From assembly GCA_937952975.1 (NCBI GenBank), contig CALFXX010000061.1, positions 1 through 55,563 of the forward strand: a DNA stretch of 55,563 nucleotides, given 5' to 3'. The notes beneath the pieces were generated by a model that did no database searches, had not been told where the DNA came from, and worked only from the letters and a program-made list of their open reading frames with translations. How positions within the stretch are numbered: the stretch's first letter is position 1; each line of letters opens with the position of its first letter. Made by a program: the position numbers and the translations under genes. This document shows, piece after piece, positions 51,591 to 55,563 of the stretch. Source of the stretch: an uncultured Alcaligenaceae bacterium. GTDB lineage: Bacteria > Pseudomonadota > Gammaproteobacteria > Burkholderiales > Burkholderiaceae_B.

Positions 51591-52592
51591 TTAATCGGCG
51601 CGTATGTTGTTGCTTTGAACGAGTGCGCGCCACTGTTTGATTTCGCCTTGCAAGAAGCTTGTGAATTGCTCGGGTGTATTTCCCACAGGTTCAATCCCCA
51701 TTGACTCCATGCGCGCTTTGACGGCGGGGTCTTTGGTGGCCTCGTTTACAGCTTTTGCGAGCCGCTCAATAATGTTTGTCGGCGTACCTTTGGCAACAAA
51801 GAAGCCATTCCATTCGACCACTCTAAAACCTGCGTAACCGGCCTCTTCAAACGTTGGTACATCAGGCAGTGCCTCCATTCTGGCCGTACCTGTTGTTGCC
51901 AATGCGCGCAGTTTTCCAGATTTTAAATGTTGCAGAGCAGTGATTGGGTTTGAAAAATATCCAGCTAATCTTCCCGCTAAGACATCAGCAATCGCTTGAG
52001 CGCCGCCCTTGTAAGGGACATGCGTCCATTTGATGCCGGCATCGCGTTGTAGTAATTCAGCCGCTAAATGAGCAGCGCCACCCGCGCCGTAAGATCCGTA
52101 GTCGAGTTTATTTGGATTAGCTTTGGCGAAATCAACCAAGTCTTTTAGCGTTTTAAAAGGGCTTGAGGCAGGGATCACCAGGATCAGTGGCATGTTGATC
52201 GCCTGTGACACCGGGATCATGTCTTTCACGGGGTCAAAGGGCAGGTCGCGCATCACTGCATTTACGGCATACGGAAACGTGTCATAAAACACGGTGTAGC
52301 CGTCGGTGGGCGCTTGTAACACCGCCATCGCGCCTACTACGCCACTGGCGCCCGGCCTATTTTCGATAATGATAGGTTGACCCAAAATGGCAGACATCGG
52401 CTGCGCGAGCATTCTCGAGTTCGTGTCAGCGCCACCTCCTGGGGTGTAGGGCACGACGAGTCGAATAGGTTTGTCTGGATAGCTAGCTTGTGCGTAGACC
52501 GGGCTGTGCAAGCTGAGCACGGCCAAGGCGAGGCTAACGGCGCCGAGACCTAAGCGAATTGAGCGGTGGAGGATTCGAGTGACTGTTGTCAT
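51591..52592 (-). CDS. Bug-family binding protein
   Basis: A 333-residue periplasmic Bug/TctC-type protein with a signal peptide ending VYA-QAS. Hallmarks: IRLVVPYTPGGGADTNSR, ENRPGASGVVGAMA, LPFDPVKDMIPVSQA, HVPYKGGAQAIADVLAG, PDVPTFEEAGYAG. Its start is 39 bases after the stop of the GntR gene, so it is likely the last gene of the RuBisCO-like protein/kinase operon. That position suggests it binds the acid sugar that pathway degrades. Confidence 0.93.
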   Translation of the reverse strand: MTTVTRILHRSIRLGLGAVSLALAVLSLHSPVYAQASYPDKPIRLVVPYTPGGGADTNSRMLAQPMSAILGQPIIIENRPGASGVVGAMAVLQAPTDGYTVFYDTFPYAVNAVMRDLPFDPVKDMIPVSQAINMPLILVIPASSPFKTLKDLVDFAKANPNKLDYGSYGAGGAAHLAAELLQRDAGIKWTHVPYKGGAQAIADVLAGRLAGYFSNPITALQHLKSGKLRALATTGTARMEALPDVPTFEEAGYAGFRVVEWNGFFVAKGTPTNIIERLAKAVNEATKDPAVKARMESMGIEPVGNTPEQFTSFLQGEIKQWRALVQSNNIRAD

Positions 52593-52631
52593 AATTGTCT
52601 CGTGTTGAGCTAAAACCAGGATGTTCTAATT

Positions 52632-53345
52632 TTACTGACGTCTGACAGCTGTTTTGTAGAGTTCGTCTGCGCGGTTTAGATGATTGCGCATGGCCTGCAC
52701 CGCACCCTCACCATCATGAGCAGTAATGGCTTCGATGATTTTTTGATGTTCGGCGAGTGTGAGACTTTCTGCGCCCGGCGCGTGAACGATTGATTGGTAA
52801 TAAGCGCTCGCCCAGCCAAACAAGGCCTCAACGATGGCCGGGAAGATAGGATTGCAACTGATACGGGCGATTTCACGATGAAACAGCATGTCGTGCTTCA
52901 TGAACAGTTCGCTATTTTGCAGGGCAGCGCGTTGCTCTTCGTGCCGAAGGTATAACTGCTTGATGTCTTCGTCGGTTGCTTTTTCTGCAGCGAGTCGCAC
53001 CATGCCGGTTTCTAAAAATACGCGCGCCTCTTTCACGTGTTCAAGCGTCTCAGGTTGAATGCGTAATAAATGGCGAGCGCCTTCTGCAATTTGATCGATC
53101 AACAGGCTTGCGGTTGGTGTTGCAACGCGCGCGCGCTCGCCGTGAGAAATTTCCACAATCCCTGAGCGTGCCAAGTCTTGAAGTGCCTCGCGTACGGCGA
53201 CGCGCCCAACGCCATAGGTTTCCATCAGCTCGCGTTCAGAGGGCAATTGATCGCCTGGTTTGAGTTCTGCGCGCTCAATGCGCTGCATCAGTCGATCAAG
53301 AACCTCTTGATACAGCTTTCGTCTTTGAATCGGTTCGCTTGTCAT
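52632..53345 (-). CDS. GntR-family (FadR subfamily) transcriptional regulator
   Basis: A 237-residue regulator. The N-terminal winged helix-turn-helix spans about residues 10-75 (YQEVLDRLMQRIERAELKPG, then LPSERELMETYGVGRVAVREALQ) with the GntR signature. The C-terminal helical FCD domain (about 95-230) carries a metal or ligand pocket built of EARVFLETGMVRLA, HDMLFHREIARIS and TLAEHQKIIEAI with the characteristic His and Asp residues. It begins 12 bases after the kinase stop and probably controls the surrounding operon in response to an acid or sugar acid. Confidence 0.95.
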   Translation of the reverse strand: MTSEPIQRRKLYQEVLDRLMQRIERAELKPGDQLPSERELMETYGVGRVAVREALQDLARSGIVEISHGERARVATPTASLLIDQIAEGARHLLRIQPETLEHVKEARVFLETGMVRLAAEKATDEDIKQLYLRHEEQRAALQNSELFMKHDMLFHREIARISCNPIFPAIVEALFGWASAYYQSIVHAPGAESLTLAEHQKIIEAITAHDGEGAVQAMRNHLNRADELYKTAVRRQ

Positions 53346-53357
53346 GGCATCATTCTC

Positions 53358-54749
53358 TTACTCACACTTTCGACCTGCTCGGATGTCACCATAAAAGCTC
53401 GGTCCTCCCATCTGTCCGCCTTTTAAAGCGATCTCGAGTCCGTCGCGCTGAGCATTGTCAGACCATGCGCGACACAAGGGCACCCCAGGTGTGATGCCTG
53501 CACATAAGGTTAACGCTCGAATCCCTAAGTGGCTCGCCACCGCACCAGAACTATCCCCCCCGGCGACAACGATTCGTTTGACTGTCGAGCCATCAAGAAC
53601 TCTGCGCATAATCTCGGCTAAAACCTCACCGATTTTTTGAGCTGCTTGCATGCGATTCAAACGCGCAGCATGCGCCGTCTGATCAAAATTTGTCACAGCG
53701 GGGTCGTCAGGACCTTCAGCTGAAAAAATGAGGGGTGAAATATTTTTTGCCAGAGCAGCGATCGCCAGGTTTGCTAGACGGTTAATTTCTATTTGGCACT
53801 GCTCTTCATCAAGAGCCAGCGAGATCTCTACGCGTAAGGCGCTAAAGCCATTGGCACGGGCCCACTTGATTTGTTCGCCGCTCATTGGCGAGCAGCTGCC
53901 ACTGACCGCCGCGATGCAAGCGACCTCGCGGGCCGTGGGTAGGTGTTGCGTACTTGGGATCATGCCTTGGTGGCGCCAGTAGGCAGTTAAGGCGTACTGT
54001 AATCCTGAAGACGAGGCGCTGAACACTTGTTTGCCCCGATTTTCCCAAATCAGACGACCCGCCTCGATCTGGGTGGGTCGATCGGTAACGTCGATCATGA
54101 TAATAGGCTGATCACCACCCATTACGGTCTCGAGTTTGACTTGCCCTTGATTCTCGGCCATGTCAGAAACATCGATCAGTGCAATACGCCTTGCTGTTTG
54201 TTTTGCAAGATGAACCGTCAGATCGCCTTCGCTCATGGGGGTCACTGGGTGACGCGACATTGTCGGATGTCGATCAATGCGGTAAACAACCCCGTTTGCC
54301 GCGGCAAATAAATGTCCAAAGACTTGATAACGTTTCAGGCGTGGAGCCCCAACGACCATTGGCGACCACTGTGCCTGCGTGACCTTCATGCCGATATCGA
54401 TTGCTTGTCCAATCGACCCGATCGTGGCAGAGGAGTCAAAGGTTGAGCAGACTTTATAGTGCAAAATTGGAGCGCCAATGTCGGCGAGGCTTTGAAAGAT
54501 CGCGGGCAAATGCTGTTGCATCCATGCAGGCGTTTGGCTGCGCGATAGGCCCGCGAGCCCGACACAACGCATGTGTTTAAAGCGCTCTAAGTCTGACGGG
54601 CGAGGTAACTGCAAAAACAAAACTGTGTCGATACCCGCAGCCGTGAAGGCTTCCATCACATCGGTTGAGCCGGTAAAGTCGTCGCCGTAATAGGTGAGCA
54701 AGGGCCCGTCTGGCAATGTCTGCTTGAGTTCAGCCACAGTCGTTACCAA
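53358..54749 (-). CDS. Four-carbon acid sugar kinase family (DUF1537, OiaK/OtnK-like)
   Basis: A kinase of up to 463 residues. The N-terminal domain has LLTYYGDDFTGSTDVMEAF, the family's Asp-rich catalytic motif. The C-terminal domain has IKRIVVAGGDSSGAVASHLG, the nucleotide-binding loop, and PGVPLCRAWSDN near the end. Family members phosphorylate 3-oxo-tetronates or 3-oxo-isoapionate. The frame begins with a TTG at 54749, overlapping the stop of the RuBisCO-like gene by 7 bases; a GTG at 54737 is an alternative. Close pairing with a RuBisCO-like protein points to the 3-oxo-isoapionate (D-apiose/apionate) route, by comparison with described OiaK-OiaX or OiaT pairs. Confidence 0.9.
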   Translation of the reverse strand: MVTTVAELKQTLPDGPLLTYYGDDFTGSTDVMEAFTAAGIDTVLFLQLPRPSDLERFKHMRCVGLAGLSRSQTPAWMQQHLPAIFQSLADIGAPILHYKVCSTFDSSATIGSIGQAIDIGMKVTQAQWSPMVVGAPRLKRYQVFGHLFAAANGVVYRIDRHPTMSRHPVTPMSEGDLTVHLAKQTARRIALIDVSDMAENQGQVKLETVMGGDQPIIMIDVTDRPTQIEAGRLIWENRGKQVFSASSSGLQYALTAYWRHQGMIPSTQHLPTAREVACIAAVSGSCSPMSGEQIKWARANGFSALRVEISLALDEEQCQIEINRLANLAIAALAKNISPLIFSAEGPDDPAVTNFDQTAHAARLNRMQAAQKIGEVLAEIMRRVLDGSTVKRIVVAGGDSSGAVASHLGIRALTLCAGITPGVPLCRAWSDNAQRDGLEIALKGGQMGGPSFYGDIRAGRKCE

Positions 54750-55563
54750 AAGGTCAGGGCACGCTTTAACTCAGGGTGCTCTTGACTATAGTGCGCAAGA
54801 GTTGTGCCCGCTTCAGCGGCTTCGTAGGCTTGTCGTAAGGCCCGGACTCCGGCCGCGACACCATCAGGATGGCCAAAGATACCCCCACCCGCTGTTACGA
54901 TTAAATCCGAATGACCGATCGCTTTGATCGTGTCGTGTGCTTGCAGGCCAGTCTGCGCCGAGCTAAAGACCGGTACGGCGGTCATCGGCGTCTGTGCATA
55001 CAGAGGGGCGCCGACAGAGCGCGCCGCAGCAATGACAGACTCATCGCTCTCGCTAAATTTGTTGCGCAGCCCATTGACATGTAAGTGATCAACCCCTGCA
55101 AGACGCCAGATTTTTTGCCAAGCCTTATACTCCCAACCAAGCGAAGGATGACGGCTCAAATAACCCCACCCGTTGCGATGCCCATGAATCGGCAAGGCCG
55201 TGTGGCGGGCCAGTTCAATCATACCGACGAGACCGACGGAATTCAGGCTCGCCATGATGCAGGTGCCGCCTTCGCTTTTCACAAGATCATGGCGTCGCCG
55301 CATCTCATCCAATTCGCCTGTGAGATTGAACGCATACATCACCGTCTTGCCGGTACGGTCGCGATGCGTGCGGATAACCCGCATCACGGCCCGCACGCGG
55401 TCATCAAACGGACAATGCGACGCATCGCCTTGCAATTCATCGTCTTTGATAAAATCAATCTCGGCGTCGCATAATTCCTGCACAAGCGCTGCCGTTTCAT
55501 CCGGCGTAAATCCGATGCTGGGCTTGATGATGGTGCCGATGAGGGGCCCGCTGGCCATGCCTG
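54743..55563 (-). CDS. RuBisCO-like protein (form IV), C-terminal part, cut by window end
   Basis: The frame is open to the edge of the window; 272 residues are visible and the N-terminal domain is missing. The barrel carries GTIIKPSIGF (the first active-site Lys), DFIKDDELQ with the carbamylated Lys and its Asp and Glu metal partners, HGHRNG, and TAGGGIFGHPDG near the phosphate site; the loop-6 stretch is NGLRNKFSESDE. True RuBisCO loop-6 sequence is absent, so carbon fixation is unlikely. The best match in family terms is the OiaX/OiaT group acting on 3-oxo-isoapionate 4-phosphate, because the next gene is an OiaK-like kinase. First gene of the operon. Confidence 0.88.
   Translation of the reverse strand, partial: GMASGPLIGTIIKPSIGFTPDETAALVQELCDAEIDFIKDDELQGDASHCPFDDRVRAVMRVIRTHRDRTGKTVMYAFNLTGELDEMRRRHDLVKSEGGTCIMASLNSVGLVGMIELARHTALPIHGHRNGWGYLSRHPSLGWEYKAWQKIWRLAGVDHLHVNGLRNKFSESDESVIAAARSVGAPLYAQTPMTAVPVFSSAQTGLQAHDTIKAIGHSDLIVTAGGGIFGHPDGVAAGVRALRQAYEAAEAGTTLAHYSQEHPELKRALTFW

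Noticed and set aside
1..55563. tRNA, rRNA, CRISPR arrays, insertion sequences
   Set aside because: No T-loop/acceptor pattern, regular spacer array, transposase or terminal inverted repeats were found by eye.
54743..55563. Carbon-fixing RuBisCO large subunit
   Set aside because: The loop-6 region and surroundings follow RuBisCO-like protein sequence, and the neighbour is an acid sugar kinase, with no Calvin cycle genes.

Overview
The window looks like a chromosomal stretch of a betaproteobacterium, most likely of the Burkholderiales and probably Alcaligenaceae-like. The main reason is the density of Bug-type (TctC-like) periplasmic solute-binding proteins. There are seven full-length ones here, each beside a different catabolic enzyme, and none has a TctA or TctB membrane partner in the window. 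GC content looks moderate. I see no insertion sequence, integrase, CRISPR array, rRNA or tRNA. Genes are packed tightly and no gene-free stretch exceeds 300 bases; the longest, about 220-260 bases, lie at 4479-4712, 24740-24992, 29098-29360, 38109-38348, 38583-38804 and 40798-41014.

Layout. (1) 1-378: end of an amidohydrolase. (2) 458-4460, minus: quinone-oxidoreductase-like enzyme, two Bug proteins and an alpha/beta hydrolase. (3) 4713-5791: a VOC protein and a GST. (4) 5945-12947: a five-gene set built of a pentapeptide-repeat protein, a DUF3540-like protein, a spike-like protein with a giant Ala/Lys/Glu coiled coil, a 99-residue acidic protein, and a 923-residue DUF2169 plus pentapeptide protein. 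This resembles type VI secretion accessory/cargo islands, but no T6SS core genes are present. (5) 13055-15339: DehI-like dehalogenase, beta-hydroxyacid dehydrogenase, cupin. (6) 15448-22639: a frameshifted DUF4424 gene, two secreted proteins (one with two Tudor-like repeats), a TPR protein paired with an EgtD-like methyltransferase, and YgiQ. (7) 22646-24739, minus: enolase-superfamily enzyme plus Bug. (8) 24993-33702: exported hydrolase, alkaline phosphatase, metallophosphoesterase, TonB-dependent receptor and a private ExbB-ExbD-TonB set, which reads as a phosphorus-scavenging module. (9) 33898-38108: Tat-exported serine hydrolase, Bug, APC permease and an AroQ-like protein with altered active-site residues. 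(10) 38349-46343: small secreted protein, MFS, SDR, exported amidohydrolase, formamidase family, Bug, PhyH-type dioxygenase. (11) 46407-50645: a 58-residue membrane-anchored coiled coil, Bug, MFS, FAD monooxygenase, ribbon-helix-helix protein. (12) 50728-55563: SDR, then a minus-strand operon of RuBisCO-like protein, four-carbon acid sugar kinase, GntR regulator and Bug.

Most of the window serves scavenging and breakdown of organic acids, esters, amides and phosphorylated compounds, through many small self-contained enzyme-plus-binding-protein cassettes. The parts that least resemble ordinary metabolism are the DUF2169/DUF3540/spike island, the exported Tudor-like protein, the AroQ-like paralogue and the RuBisCO-like protein operon. 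All functions are inferred by reading sequence motifs; no database search was run.
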